From Streptomyces sp. NBC_01237 (GTDB lineage Bacteria > Actinomycetota > Actinomycetes > Streptomycetales > Streptomycetaceae), in contig NZ_CP108508.1 of assembly GCF_035917275.1 (NCBI RefSeq), positions 8,060,001-8,124,000 on the forward strand: DNA of 64,000 bases, read 5' to 3'. Numbering within the stretch: the stretch's first letter is position 1; every line of letters starts with the position of its first letter. Below are positions 44,776-54,849 of this stretch, one piece after another. The position numbers and the translations under genes are program-made. The notes under the pieces are model-generated. The model made no database searches. It was not told where the DNA came from and worked only from the letters and a program-made list of their open reading frames with translations.

Positions 44776-45954
44776 TCAGCAGCAACTTAGGATGCGATCC
44801 AATACCGAGCCAAGAGGAGGCAACGCCAGAGCTTTGCGTTGCCAAGCTATAGTGTTTTCTCTGAAACTTTGATCACTAAGCATCTTGCGAACTGTAGTCT
44901 CAATCTCATCCGGCGTATCTGTTGGTTCCAGAGTTAAGCTCATGTTCAACTCTTCACAACGTCGCGCATTGTCAGGTTGGTCGCTACAAATAGGTGCGAT
45001 TGCCATTGGCACATTCGCGTTCAAAGATTCCTTGAGTGATCCGAAACCACCGTGTGTAATGAAGAGTGCGACTCCTGCCTGCAGCAGCAGGGGCTGTGGG
45101 GCAAACGCCGTCACAGTGATGTGCGGTGGGGCGTCGAACCTCCCCACATTCTTGCGGCCTACTGAGACAACTGCATTGCAGTGAATCCTACTCAGCGCAG
45201 CAATGATGCGCCTATACCACTCAACCGCCACCTCTGAAAGACCAGATGCACACGTAATGATCGACCCCAGGGACACGTATATCAGAGGCCGGTCCGTTGG
45301 AATCTTTGCCATCCAGGCAGGAAGCCTCTCTCCGAGACGCCTGGAGTTCTCATGCCGGTATGCCTGAACAGAAATATCCGGCAGGTCGTGCAGCAAAAGT
45401 TCGGGCGGTGCAGGTGTAAGAACAGTGCCGCTGGCACGACTCGGTTCAGAATCAGCAATTCCGAGCTCTGCGCGGAACTTCCCGAGGGCCGGCAGTAGGG
45501 ATTCCCTATTGGTGGTCATGAGACGTATGAAACCGTTGTCCAAGCTCACTTGAGGGATGTTGCACTTTATTGCTGCAAGGTACCCACCAAGTTCAGTACA
45601 GTCTCGGAGAATCAGATTGGGGCGCCATTCGTCGATGATGCCGATCACATCACGTGCCATTCGCAATGCGGAGGGGCCTGCTAGGTACTCTGTCAAAAGA
45701 GTGTCGACGAATTTCTTGTTTCCGCTGTTTACGAGCACAGACGACAGCAGATCCCCAACGATGGGATCTGCAGCCCAATCTATCCCTGCAGGAACGTGAG
45801 AGAATCCGTAGGTACGCATAAGGCGCTGCCCAAATTCTTGAGGGGCAGCGATTCTTACGGCGTGTCCTTGATTTTCCAGCAATCTGGCAACTTCGGAAAT
45901 TGCCCGTACGTGCGATTCGACTGGCTGTACGGTGAGGAGAATCCGTTTGCTCAT
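44776..45954 (-). CDS. GT1-family (MGT/UGT-type) glycosyltransferase
   Basis: A 392-residue GT-B fold glycosyltransferase, the usual length for antibiotic UGTs. It has the N-terminal ILLTVQPVESHVRAISEVAR, with His in VESH as the likely catalytic base, and the C-terminal donor-site motif FITHGGFGSLKESL then PICSDQPDNA. Members transfer sugars from nucleotide donors to macrolides, glycopeptides and similar acceptors. It is the last gene of the minus-strand group 44776-50484; the spacing to the SDR (169 bp) suggests co-regulation. The acceptor is unknown. Confidence 0.85.
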   Translation of the reverse strand: MSKRILLTVQPVESHVRAISEVARLLENQGHAVRIAAPQEFGQRLMRTYGFSHVPAGIDWAADPIVGDLLSSVLVNSGNKKFVDTLLTEYLAGPSALRMARDVIGIIDEWRPNLILRDCTELGGYLAAIKCNIPQVSLDNGFIRLMTTNRESLLPALGKFRAELGIADSEPSRASGTVLTPAPPELLLHDLPDISVQAYRHENSRRLGERLPAWMAKIPTDRPLIYVSLGSIITCASGLSEVAVEWYRRIIAALSRIHCNAVVSVGRKNVGRFDAPPHITVTAFAPQPLLLQAGVALFITHGGFGSLKESLNANVPMAIAPICSDQPDNARRCEELNMSLTLEPTDTPDEIETTVRKMLSDQSFRENTIAWQRKALALPPLGSVLDRILSCC

Positions 45955-46123
45955 GGTTCGACTCCCAATGCCTTCAGAATATAGGGCGCAGTGCGGACAG
46001 TTTTATTGACGGATTAAGCAGGAATTCCGCTACACGAGTGACTTTCCCTACCAACGCAGAACCCTGTACGAGAACGGGTACCTGCTATGGCATCTCAACG
46101 GCACGCGAAAGCGGGATCCCTGA

Positions 46124-46885
46124 TCACTGAGCCAGGTACCCACCGTCTACGGGAAGAACTACTCCTGTGATGAAAGAGGCAGCATCCGAGGCAAGGAAGG
46201 CAATTGCTTCGGCGACCTCTTGAGGCTCACCCAGGCGGCGCATGGGATGGATTCTTTTGACATCTGCAAGGAGTTCTGCTCCAGATGAATCCTCTTCCAT
46301 CTGACGAACCCATTCAGTGCGAGTCGTACTCGGCGCCACCGCATTAACACGAATACCTTGTGCCGCCCACTCAATAGCAAGATGCTTGGTCAATCCGGAT
46401 GAAACGAACTTCGCAGGACCATATGTGGCCTGACCCGCCTGGCCAGCGATACCGGAAATCGAGGATACGCAGACAATCGACCCTCCACCAGTCTTAAGCA
46501 TTTCCGCGATTGCATACTTGCATGTCAAGAAGGTTCCACGACCATCGATTCGCATTACGTGGTCCCAGTCTTCGGCCGTCGCCTCGATGGCATTCATCAT
46601 CGGTATGACGCCCGCATTGGCTACCAGGACGTCAATACATCCGAATCGTTCGACGGCCGCACCAATCATGCGGCGCACGTCAGCCACCTCGGCGATGTCG
46701 CCAGCAACCGTCTCGATTTGATGCCCGCCGGCGGTCAACATTTCGCGCAAATCGCGCAGCCCGGCTTCGTCTATGTCGGTTGCGGTGACGAGAGCACCCG
46801 ATTGAGCGAAGAATATTGCGGTCGCCCGACCTAGACCCTTTGCTGCTCCAGTTACGACACACGACTTACCTTTGAGATCTGCCAC
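46124..46885 (-). CDS. Short-chain dehydrogenase/reductase
   Basis: A 253-residue classical SDR. The cofactor loop is VTGAAKGLGRA (TGxxxGxG), then NAG at VANAGV, catalytic Ser in VSSISG, and Tyr/Lys in YGPAKF. The ending VLPVDGGYLAQ is typical. It oxidises or reduces a hydroxyl/keto group with NAD(P). GGAGG precedes the GTG by six bases. It follows the GMC oxidoreductase by 55 bp, so the two are probably co-transcribed. Confidence 0.88.
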   Translation of the reverse strand: MADLKGKSCVVTGAAKGLGRATAIFFAQSGALVTATDIDEAGLRDLREMLTAGGHQIETVAGDIAEVADVRRMIGAAVERFGCIDVLVANAGVIPMMNAIEATAEDWDHVMRIDGRGTFLTCKYAIAEMLKTGGGSIVCVSSISGIAGQAGQATYGPAKFVSSGLTKHLAIEWAAQGIRVNAVAPSTTRTEWVRQMEEDSSGAELLADVKRIHPMRRLGEPQEVAEAIAFLASDAASFITGVVLPVDGGYLAQ

Positions 46886-46940
46886 GGTCAGCCTCCACTA
46901 CCTAGATCATTATTGTTCTTCTGGATCTTCCTCTATGGAG

Positions 46941-48494
46941 TCAGATAACTTCTAGTGGCACAATCCCCCGAATAAGATCTGCCGCCCTTTCCGCGATCGC
47001 TATTGTCGGAGCGTTGGGATTGCAGAATATCGTTGGCATAACCGACGCGTCGACAACTCGCAGACGCTCCGTTCCGAGCACTCGGAGTTCATCATCAACG
47101 ACGGTTCCGATGGAGCATGTTCCAGCCGGGTGGAAAGCCGTAGACGAGTAGCTGCGAATATAAGCGCGAAGATCCTTATCGGAGTCCGATGCCGGCACTT
47201 CCACCGGCGTCTTGACATACTTCGACAAGGCTTTCTGCTCTGAGAAGTGGAGCGACATTCTTAGGCTTGCGACTGCAAGCTCCATATCCTCCGGCTCCGA
47301 GAAATAGTTGTGCTGAATTCGCGGATTCGCCGTGGGGTCATGCGAAGTGAGAGTAACTTCTCCTCGACTCTTTACCTCGAGTATGTCGGCACCGAAGGAA
47401 ATTGCATGATGTTTAGTTGTAAGGCCACCGTCTGCGAACATGGTAGGCGCAACATGAAACTGTAGATCAGGAGCGGGCAAATTGGGATGTGAACGAATGA
47501 ACCCTCCAGCCTCAGAAATATTTGAGGTCAACGGACCATTGTGCTCCTCGGTAAACTGCTTACCGTATCGAGGCTCCGCAGCTATGAGGAGACTCACCTT
47601 CTCTGGATGAGTAAATACGAGAAGGGCATGCGGATGGTCGCTGAGGTTCTGCCCGACCTCAGGGTTATCTACGAGAACCGGAATTCCCTGGTCCTTGAGG
47701 TGTTCTGCTGCTCCTATACCGGACAACATCAGGAGCTGGGGCGAGTTATATGCGCCAGCGCAGATAATCACTTCACGGGCTGCCTGTATGGTGACAGCCC
47801 CATCACGACCCACGCCCGTGACTCCCGTTGCCGTGCTGCCCTCCAACGAGACTCGATGCACCATAAAGTCTGTCTTGACCGTAAGGTTCTTACGTTTAAG
47901 TGCAGGTTGGAGATACGCCGTAGCGGCACTGCAGCGCCTGCCGTCTCGCTGGGTTAGCTGATAAAATCCGAAACCGTCCTGAATGGCACCGTTAAAATCA
48001 TCATTGGCAGGGTGTCCAGCTTCTATTGCAGCCTCAATAAAAGCTGCTGAGATGAGGTTCTTGGATCGGCTCTCGCAAACAGGGAGGGGTCCATCGTTTC
48101 CGTGATAATAAGAGGCGCCGCGCTCGTTATTCTCCGCACGCTTGAAGTAAGGAAGCAGCGTATCGAAACTCCAGTTTAGGTTGCCCCACTGGTCATAGTG
48201 CGACCGATGGCCCCGACTGTAGATCATGGCATTAATCGAACTCGATCCACCTAGCACCCGACCCCGCGGAAGCGCTATCTGACGGCCTTCGCAGAATTTC
48301 TCTTGCTCCGAACGATAGGCCCAGTCGTACTGAGTTTGAAAGAATTCTGGAAACCGAATCGGTACGTGGATGTCTGCGTGATCGTCCCGAGGACCCGCTT
48401 CGACCAAACACACCGAGACCTCGGGATCTTCGCTCAGCCGAGCAGCCAAGACGCAGCCAGCTGAACCGCCACCGACGATTACATAGTCATACAT
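46941..48494 (-). CDS. GMC-family FAD oxidoreductase
   Basis: A 517-residue enzyme. The FAD loop is IVGGGSAGCVLAARLSEDP, followed by GRVLGGSSSINAMIYSRGH and, near the C-terminus, the catalytic His in FHPAGTC and Asn in NPNAPTIAIAE. These define choline-dehydrogenase-like GMC enzymes, which oxidise primary or secondary alcohols. GGAGAAGG precedes the ATG. It could supply an aldehyde or ketone to the SDR-containing pathway. Confidence 0.88.
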   Translation of the reverse strand: MYDYVIVGGGSAGCVLAARLSEDPEVSVCLVEAGPRDDHADIHVPIRFPEFFQTQYDWAYRSEQEKFCEGRQIALPRGRVLGGSSSINAMIYSRGHRSHYDQWGNLNWSFDTLLPYFKRAENNERGASYYHGNDGPLPVCESRSKNLISAAFIEAAIEAGHPANDDFNGAIQDGFGFYQLTQRDGRRCSAATAYLQPALKRKNLTVKTDFMVHRVSLEGSTATGVTGVGRDGAVTIQAAREVIICAGAYNSPQLLMLSGIGAAEHLKDQGIPVLVDNPEVGQNLSDHPHALLVFTHPEKVSLLIAAEPRYGKQFTEEHNGPLTSNISEAGGFIRSHPNLPAPDLQFHVAPTMFADGGLTTKHHAISFGADILEVKSRGEVTLTSHDPTANPRIQHNYFSEPEDMELAVASLRMSLHFSEQKALSKYVKTPVEVPASDSDKDLRAYIRSYSSTAFHPAGTCSIGTVVDDELRVLGTERLRVVDASVMPTIFCNPNAPTIAIAERAADLIRGIVPLEVI

Positions 48495-48600
48495 CGCCTT
48501 CTCCGATCGTAAAATTCACGCTCAGGGCAAGCAGTGACGCTTGCAAGTATTCGCATTCCCTAGGACGCGCGGTTCAGTCTTGAGTGGAACACAGCTCGCT

Positions 48601-50484
48601 TCAAGACGTATGTTGAAGAATTGCAGTGAGCACCTGACCCCAGTCGGCGGGGGCCAACTCATGGCCGGCGTCTTTCAGTAGAAGCATCTTGGACTGAGGA
48701 ATCCCTCGAGCTAGGGCCTCTGCGTGAGGCACCTGATTCACCTGATCGCGTTTGCCGTGAATAATCAGGGTGGGTGCTGTTATCTCTGCCAGTCGCCCGC
48801 GCCATGGATCACCCCACTCGATAGAATTGTGGTTTCTCATGGATCGAATTTTTCCATCGGAGCGGTCAAAGACATCGCGTGCGAGGCTGCGCTTGCCTGC
48901 ATCGTCAAACTCTCGCGTGTCGCTTGCGAGGCAACGCTGAACTGCCACTAGGTAATCGACTACCGAGCCCTTGTCAGCCCAGTCGGGCTCGACTATGTCA
49001 TCGAGCGCGATGCTTACTCTTAGTGTCGGGGAAGGAAGATCCGGCTCTTCGGGATTAAGGTCACCGGGACTCGAGGAAAACAGTGTCAGCGAATTGACGA
49101 CCTCAGGAGACATGAGCGCCGCAATCTGGACAATCATTCCTCCCATCGAGACACCGACGAGATGTGCGGTGGTTACGTTAAGGCAGTTGAGTAGTGCTGT
49201 GGCATCGGCAGCGAGATTCCGGAGTGTATATGGCGGCTGGCCTGGTGGATATGCAGTTGAACGCCCCGTGTCTCGGTGGTCATAACGTATGACGTAACGT
49301 CCGCCGCCGGCCATTCTGGAACAGAATTCGCTATCCCAGAAGAGCATCGAATCTGATGCCCCAGCGATTAACAGGACAGCTGGATCCTCAGGGTTGCCGA
49401 ACATCTCCGCGCAGATGACGACATCGTTTAATTCGATCATCCGCTCTCGCATCGGAGCTCTTCCTTTGAGACAGCTGGAGGGGTAGGTGCCAAGGGATTC
49501 GATGAGGGTTAAGTATGCGGCACGCTCATCGTTGAGATTATGGAATTTACTAACGAACTCGAGCCCGTTGCGCCCCAACTCTTGCGCTAGCATCTTGTCA
49601 TCGAGCAGTCGCTGCCCCTGCTCTCTAAGCTCATCCGGAGTGGAAAACACCAAACCCGTGCTCTCATTTTGTACGACACACGTGTTGCCAGGGATGTCGC
49701 GGACAATGACAGGGCACTGCAATTCCATCGCCTCTAGGACTGAGTTCGGGCTGCACTCGCTGATCGATGTATTGATCAATGCGGTTGCCTCGCACATGGA
49801 TGCATGGAGGTTTTCAGGAAGTATGGCCCCTGCGTAGTGTATTCCCTTGCTTGAGGCGATGCGTCGCATCACGATTCCTTCAAAGTCTTCGTCGTAGCTC
49901 GTTCCTGCAATTACGAGGTGAATGCGAGGATCTTGCTCGTGCCAGGCGTTAATGGCCCTGAATGAATACAGTGGGTCCTTTATTGGGCGCAGGCCGGAAG
50001 GCAGCAAGATTAATTTGGCATCCGTAGGAAGCCCCAAGTTTTCCCGCAATGAAAAAGCGGAAGGCTTAGTCCAGATCGCTTGGGGGATCTTGTGTAGCTT
50101 CTCGCGGACATGTGGCCAGAGCTCGGTACATCGAATTTGAAAGTCCTCGTTGAGAACGATCAAGCCAGCCGAACCTTCCACTGCTGATGTCATGACCGAA
50201 AGGCTTGCCTCGTCCAGCGAGAACTCATTGAGATCGGTTCCAGCGAATATGAGGAGATAAGGCAGTCCAGCCTCAAGCACATATCTACCGCTGAACAGTG
50301 CATGAGTGCCAATTATTAGGTCGATCTCATTTAATCTCGCCACCTTGTGCAGATGTTCGATGCCGTCGCTTGCATTCATCAGAGTGACACCATGCCCACC
50401 GGCTGCCAAGTGTGAGGTGATCCTGCGGATCGTTGTGTCATTCCCTGACGGCCTAGGGCTATGAAGCAGGGCTAGAATATTCAT
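48601..50484 (-). CDS. Glycosyltransferase (GT4-like) fused to an alpha/beta hydrolase
   Basis: A 627-residue fusion. Residues 1 to about 340 resemble a GT-B glycosyltransferase (NILALLHSPRPSGNDTTIRR; LILLPSGLRPIKDPLYSFRA; ISECSPNSVLEAMELQCPVI, the donor-site EX7E-like region). The rest is an alpha/beta hydrolase with the nucleophile elbow GVSMGG and catalytic His in DAGHEL, like aclacinomycin methylesterase-type enzymes. The join lies near residues 340-355. ATG 50484 is chosen over 50505 because of spacing. Such a fusion suggests coupled glycosylation and ester hydrolysis. Confidence 0.8.
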   Translation of the reverse strand: MNILALLHSPRPSGNDTTIRRITSHLAAGGHGVTLMNASDGIEHLHKVARLNEIDLIIGTHALFSGRYVLEAGLPYLLIFAGTDLNEFSLDEASLSVMTSAVEGSAGLIVLNEDFQIRCTELWPHVREKLHKIPQAIWTKPSAFSLRENLGLPTDAKLILLPSGLRPIKDPLYSFRAINAWHEQDPRIHLVIAGTSYDEDFEGIVMRRIASSKGIHYAGAILPENLHASMCEATALINTSISECSPNSVLEAMELQCPVIVRDIPGNTCVVQNESTGLVFSTPDELREQGQRLLDDKMLAQELGRNGLEFVSKFHNLNDERAAYLTLIESLGTYPSSCLKGRAPMRERMIELNDVVICAEMFGNPEDPAVLLIAGASDSMLFWDSEFCSRMAGGGRYVIRYDHRDTGRSTAYPPGQPPYTLRNLAADATALLNCLNVTTAHLVGVSMGGMIVQIAALMSPEVVNSLTLFSSSPGDLNPEEPDLPSPTLRVSIALDDIVEPDWADKGSVVDYLVAVQRCLASDTREFDDAGKRSLARDVFDRSDGKIRSMRNHNSIEWGDPWRGRLAEITAPTLIIHGKRDQVNQVPHAEALARGIPQSKMLLLKDAGHELAPADWGQVLTAILQHTS

Positions 50485-51651
50485 TATGAAACGCCACCCT
50501 CTCATGTGGGATTTGTTTGATGCGAGGCGGGTTACTTCTCTCTATCCATAGGAATAATTAGATCGGCAAAAGTGCTACCCGTGGCGATAGGCGCTCCGAT
50601 GCAAACCGCTTAGTCGTTACTGCGGTGCCGGATAGAAGAAGCGGACTCGTCGTCTGGTCGACCTCTAGAGGACAAGGTGGTGATAATTTTTATGCGGGGA
50701 CTGATTGAAGGGAGCTATGCAGGTTAAAGATTTCGAAACGCGAGCACCGGTATCTCTATTTGAAGATGGGCGGATGGGTCGGAATTGTTTTTCCGTGTCA
50801 GGGTTCGGCAACTTTGCGAACGGGCGGATAGCGCTACGCTGAGGGATATGCGGTAACGGGCAGGTCTGCGATTTCGTGACTTGCGCTCGTGCAATCCTTC
50901 CTAGTAGGGAAGGTGGCCTATAGCTTCGTGCGGCATGTGCCTCTGGCTTCATACATGTTCACATGCCATTCATCTGCGTGGCCAGGACTAACAGTGACTT
51001 GGCTCAAAAAGATCACTTGGATCAGGAGTTGCCTGCGCATGGCTGCAAGGTGATCCTGCTGGTGGCTTGATCGCGACAGTTCTTGGCTCGCCTTGAATTC
51101 TGGATGCCTGAGCGGTGCGGCTGAACTCTGGCACCCGATTGGTTCTCCTGTCGGAGTAGTGCGCCCAATGCCCTGGCAAATGCGGACGAGGTGCGATGAA
51201 TCCGAATCCTGACCGATCGCGTGCAGTAACGTCAGCGCACCGCTTCGATGCCCGTGAGTACCTGCCCCCGGTTTGCTGTGTCGTATTGGCCGTGTTTGCG
51301 CGCTGTGGCAACGCTCATCACTGAGTGCGTCGGTGGTTCATGTCGAGCAACGCGTGCCCCCGCGGCTGTCGGTGCACGTGACGTTAGAACTCCGCCAGTG
51401 ACCCGCCGGCTCTTTCATGAGGGCGCTCCGGGGGCTGCGAGCAGCCTGTATGCGGGTCCGGGGCGGGCCAGTGTAGGGAGCCTCTTGACACATGGAGGCG
51501 TGCACTGGGGATAGTTGATAGCAGTGGGCTCGTTCGACATTGATGACTACGAAGCCGCTCCGTCGTGGGGACTGCTTCAGTAAGGACTGACGGCTCCTTC
51601 GTGCCCCAAGCGATTTCCTGCTAGATGCCCCTTCCTGGAAGGCCTGTAACA
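50485..51651. other. Long divergent intergenic region, no gene recognised
   Basis: About 1.17 kb between the fusion gene and the MFS gene. Open frames (for example 50665-50952 minus and 51248-51514 plus) lack family-like features or ribosome sites. It must hold the promoters for the divergent transcripts. No repeats or hairpins stood out. Confidence 0.45.
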
Positions 51652-52863
51652 ATGCCTTTGTCCCTGCTAGCCCTTGCGATATCAACTTTCGGATTCGGGA
51701 CGGCTGAGTGCGTCATCATGGGGCTGATGCCTAATGTTGCTTCGGATATGGGGATTTCTATTCCTAGCGCTGGGTATCTCGTGTCGGCCTACGCGATTGG
51801 CGTCGTAATCGGCGCACCAATTCTCGCTGCCCTGGGCACACGAATCCCACGCAAGGGGATGATGCTGACGCTGATATTGCTCTTCATGTTCGGCAACTTG
51901 GCATCAGCTCTCGCGCCTAGTTTCGGTATGCTGATAGCCAGTCGAGTGCTGGCTGGACTGCCGCACGGTGCTTTCTTCGGGCTTGCTGCGGTCGTTGCCA
52001 CCCGGCTGGTACACAAGGAACGCCAAGCAAGTGCCGTAGCGATAATGTTCATGGGCTTGACGGTGGCCAACGTTGTCGGTGTGCCCGCGGGCACTGCAAT
52101 CGGGCAGCAGTTTGGCTGGCGCCCGGTCTTTTTCATCATCACCGCGATCGGCCTGTTCGCCGTGGCCTCACTCGCAGTGCTCATCCCCAAGGTTCCGCAT
52201 GTGGCCCGTGAGGGCTTCGGTTCCGAACTGCGAGCATTCACGAATCGTCAGGTGCTGCTCGGGCTCCTTACGGCAGTTTTCGGCTTCGGCGGCGTGTTCA
52301 CGGTCTTCAGCTATGTCGGTTCGATGACGACTCGTGTGACCGGATTATCCGAGTCGAGTACTCCTTGGGTGCTTGCCCTATTCGGTATCGGCATGACTCT
52401 GGGGGGAATGGTTGCAGGCCCACTGACTGATCGCGCGCTACGGCCGACGTTGTACGGCGCGCTTGCAGCACTTGCGCTGTCACTGTTGCTTTTTACCTTC
52501 GCGATCCAGGTGACCTGGGCTGCCCTTACCATGGTGATAGTCCTAGGCGCAGTTGGTTTTGGGACCGTCACACCAATCCAGATGCTAGTGATGACCTATG
52601 CACAGAGCGCACCAACCTTGGCCTCGGCGTCCAACCAGTCGGCATTCAACCTCGCCAATGCGGGCGGCGCGTGGCTTGGCGGCATGGTCGTGGCCGCTGG
52701 CTTCGGCTGGAGATCCCCTGCTCTGGCTGGTGCGCTTCTCACTGCCCTCGGCCTCGCTGTCGCACTATTGGCAGGCTTCCTCGACCGAGACCGCACCGGC
52801 TCCATATACCGAGTGGCCGCCCAGAGTCGCCACGTCGAGGCAGAGGTAGAGGCTGTCCCGTAA
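51652..52863 (+). CDS. MFS drug-efflux transporter (Cmx/AraJ type)
   Basis: A 403-residue DHA1-type MFS protein with 12 hydrophobic segments. The motifs are SLLALAISTFGFGTAECVIM at the start, ALGTRIPRKG (loop 2-3) and SRVLAGLPHGAFFGLAAVVA. It is close in pattern to Cmx/CmrA chloramphenicol exporters and AraJ. GGAAGG precedes ATG 51652. Next to biosynthetic genes it is the probable exporter of the cassette's product. Confidence 0.85.
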   Translation: MPLSLLALAISTFGFGTAECVIMGLMPNVASDMGISIPSAGYLVSAYAIGVVIGAPILAALGTRIPRKGMMLTLILLFMFGNLASALAPSFGMLIASRVLAGLPHGAFFGLAAVVATRLVHKERQASAVAIMFMGLTVANVVGVPAGTAIGQQFGWRPVFFIITAIGLFAVASLAVLIPKVPHVAREGFGSELRAFTNRQVLLGLLTAVFGFGGVFTVFSYVGSMTTRVTGLSESSTPWVLALFGIGMTLGGMVAGPLTDRALRPTLYGALAALALSLLLFTFAIQVTWAALTMVIVLGAVGFGTVTPIQMLVMTYAQSAPTLASASNQSAFNLANAGGAWLGGMVVAAGFGWRSPALAGALLTALGLAVALLAGFLDRDRTGSIYRVAAQSRHVEAEVEAVP

Positions 52864-53315
52864 GCGCGCTCTCGCAACCGTCATCGACCGCGCCTCACGC
52901 CGGCTGGGCCATCGCCGACCACATGCGCACCGAGCTCGTCATCGACGCCCTGACGGCGGCCGAGCGGACCCGCGGGAACTTGACCGGAGCGATCATGCAC
53001 ACGGACCACGGATCTCAATATTCGAGCAGGGCCTTCGCGGAACTCTGCAGGTCAGCCGGGGTCCGGCAGAGCATGGGCGCGATCGGCTCCAGCGCGGACA
53101 ACGCCGCCGCGGAAAGCTTCAACGCCGCCTTCAAGAGAGAGACACTCAAAGGCCGCAAAGCCTGGTCGAGCGAACGCGAGGCCGGACTCGACGCCTTCCG
53201 CTGGCTGACCCGCTACAACACCCACCGCCGCCACTCCCGCCTCAGCCAGCGATCTCCGATCGCCTACGAAAACGACCTCCAACCAGCAGCAACTACCCTG
53301 GCCCAAGCCGCATAG
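52864..53315 (+). pseudogene. IS3-type transposase fragment
   Basis: The DDE core is present: MHTDHGSQY (second Asp) and NAAAESFNAAFKRE (Glu), followed by RYNTHRRHSRLSQRSP. The first Asp (LATVIDRASRR) is in another frame, so a few bases were lost near 52900, and everything upstream is missing. The fragment marks the right boundary of the AT-richer cassette. Confidence 0.82.
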
Positions 53316-53867
53316 ACGTGTTCAACATCCGGGGTCAAGGCCCCTGACCGGCTTCGCCCTGACCATGGTGGCCTGCGATCTGGTCTTCCTGAGCAGAGGG
53401 CTGGACCAGGCCGTCGCCTTCGGCGTCGGACGGTTCCAGAAGGCCCGCTCCCGCAGGTTCGAAGGGACTTCAGCCGAAGCCACACCCGAAGGGGACGTGG
53501 CCGGGGGGAAGCCTGTTCGGGGAGAAGAGGCCTCCCGTGAGCCTGTCGGCTCCGGGAAAGCGGGATAGCCGACCGTCTTGCCGCTCGGCCCCGCTTCGGT
53601 CGGCACCCCCACGTCCTGCATGGCCAAAATGAGGTTATGCGCCCATGAGGGATGCTTAGTGTCGGTCAAAAAGTGTTGTACGGAACGTGGGTTCACTGCG
53701 GCCGGGCAGCGGTTTCTGCCGTCGAAGAGGACCACCGGCGTCCGGTGTCTCCCGGCTGGTGATCCCGCAGGTGGCCGACCGGTGGCGCCCATGTCCGGAC
53801 CGAGAAACGGAGCTGGAAAATGGCAGCGCCATCGCCCCAGGACGACGGACCCGAGCGGCAGGGATGC
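53316..53867. other. Region without a recognised gene
   Basis: About 550 bases. A short plus frame at 53365-53568 (MVACDLVFLSRGLDQAVAFG...) is open but without ribosome site or family match. The rest seems non-coding and may include the right end of the IS3 remnant. Confidence 0.4.
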
Positions 53868-54368
53868 ATGATCGGCCTGTTCTGGATAGAGCGGGACAGG
53901 GTGTGCCTGGGTGCGCCTCCGGTTGAGGAGGATCCCGGCGTCTTCCTCTCCCCTACCAGGCTTTCGGTCGGGGAAGGTGCTCATCAACAGGCCTGGCCCT
54001 GGGCCGATGTGACGGATCTCCAGGTCCTGGATGTTCCGGTCCGGTCAACCGCGGCTCGGTGGGCGACCCGGGTGACGACCGTCGTCGCCGCAGCTCTGAA
54101 CGCCTGGGGGCCGGGCGGCCCGTCGATGATGACCGCGGTGGTGTGCGCCCTGGACCAGCGTGTTGAGACGCCGGTCTTCTCCGGCGCGGCCACCGCGTAC
54201 ACGCAGCGGGAGGTCGATCTCTCCCTCGGTCTGCTCTCCCACTTCGTGCGGGGCAGCGCCTCGCCGTCCCTGCTGACGCAGTGGTGGCAGGAGAACCAGC
54301 CGTCCGCTGTCCTGCACTCACGTGAGCGGGAAGCCGTCCTCGAGGACTGGACGGCACCCCTCATGTGA
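53868..54368 (+). CDS. Hypothetical Streptomyces protein
   Basis: A 166-residue protein starting MIGLFWIERDRVCLGAPPVE, with WPWADVTDLQVLDVPVRS and YTQREVDLSLGLLSHFVRG. It resembles a recurring Streptomyces family whose N-terminus looks like a PH-like beta domain. No function is known. AGGG precedes the ATG. No membrane segment is clear. Confidence 0.6.
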   Translation: MIGLFWIERDRVCLGAPPVEEDPGVFLSPTRLSVGEGAHQQAWPWADVTDLQVLDVPVRSTAARWATRVTTVVAAALNAWGPGGPSMMTAVVCALDQRVETPVFSGAATAYTQREVDLSLGLLSHFVRGSASPSLLTQWWQENQPSAVLHSREREAVLEDWTAPLM

Positions 54369-54424
54369 GGTCCACGGACACCTTCCGCACCCAGGGACGG
54401 CACACCCAGCGATGGAGAGCACTC

Positions 54425-54832
54425 ATGAACAGCTCAGTGACTGGTGACGCGGGAAGACGTGTTGTCCTCGCCTTCGACGGCGACTGCGGCTTCTGCCAGG
54501 CCGCTGTCCGGCAGATTCAGCGGCGGGCCAGCCCGCGAATGGAGGCCGTTGCCTGGCAGACCCTTCCGCCGGAGCTCACCGAGCCCCATCTGGAGCGCCT
54601 GGACTGGGAGGTCCTGCTCTTCGACGGGGACCGGGTACGCGATGGCGGGGCCCCGGCCCTGGCCGGTCTCCTCGGAACCTCCACGGTCCGCACGTACCGG
54701 AGTGTCGGGCAGTTCCTGCAGCTTCCCCTGATCCGCCTGGCAGCGAACCTGGTCTACCGCTGGGTGGCCGGCAACCGGCAGCGGATGCCGGGCGGCACAG
54801 CAGCCTGCGCAGTGCCCCGTCCCCACCACTGA
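54425..54832 (+). CDS. DUF393 (DCC) thiol-disulfide family protein
   Basis: A 135-residue protein with the DxDCxxC start motif (AFDGDCGFCQ) and the downstream LFDGDRVRDGGAPALAGLLG of the DCC family. Members have a thioredoxin-like fold and are predicted redox proteins. There are 17 bp between its stop and the next gene, so the two may share a transcript. Confidence 0.85.
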   Translation: MNSSVTGDAGRRVVLAFDGDCGFCQAAVRQIQRRASPRMEAVAWQTLPPELTEPHLERLDWEVLLFDGDRVRDGGAPALAGLLGTSTVRTYRSVGQFLQLPLIRLAANLVYRWVAGNRQRMPGGTAACAVPRPHH

Positions 54833-54849
54833 AAGCACGAGCACCCCCC

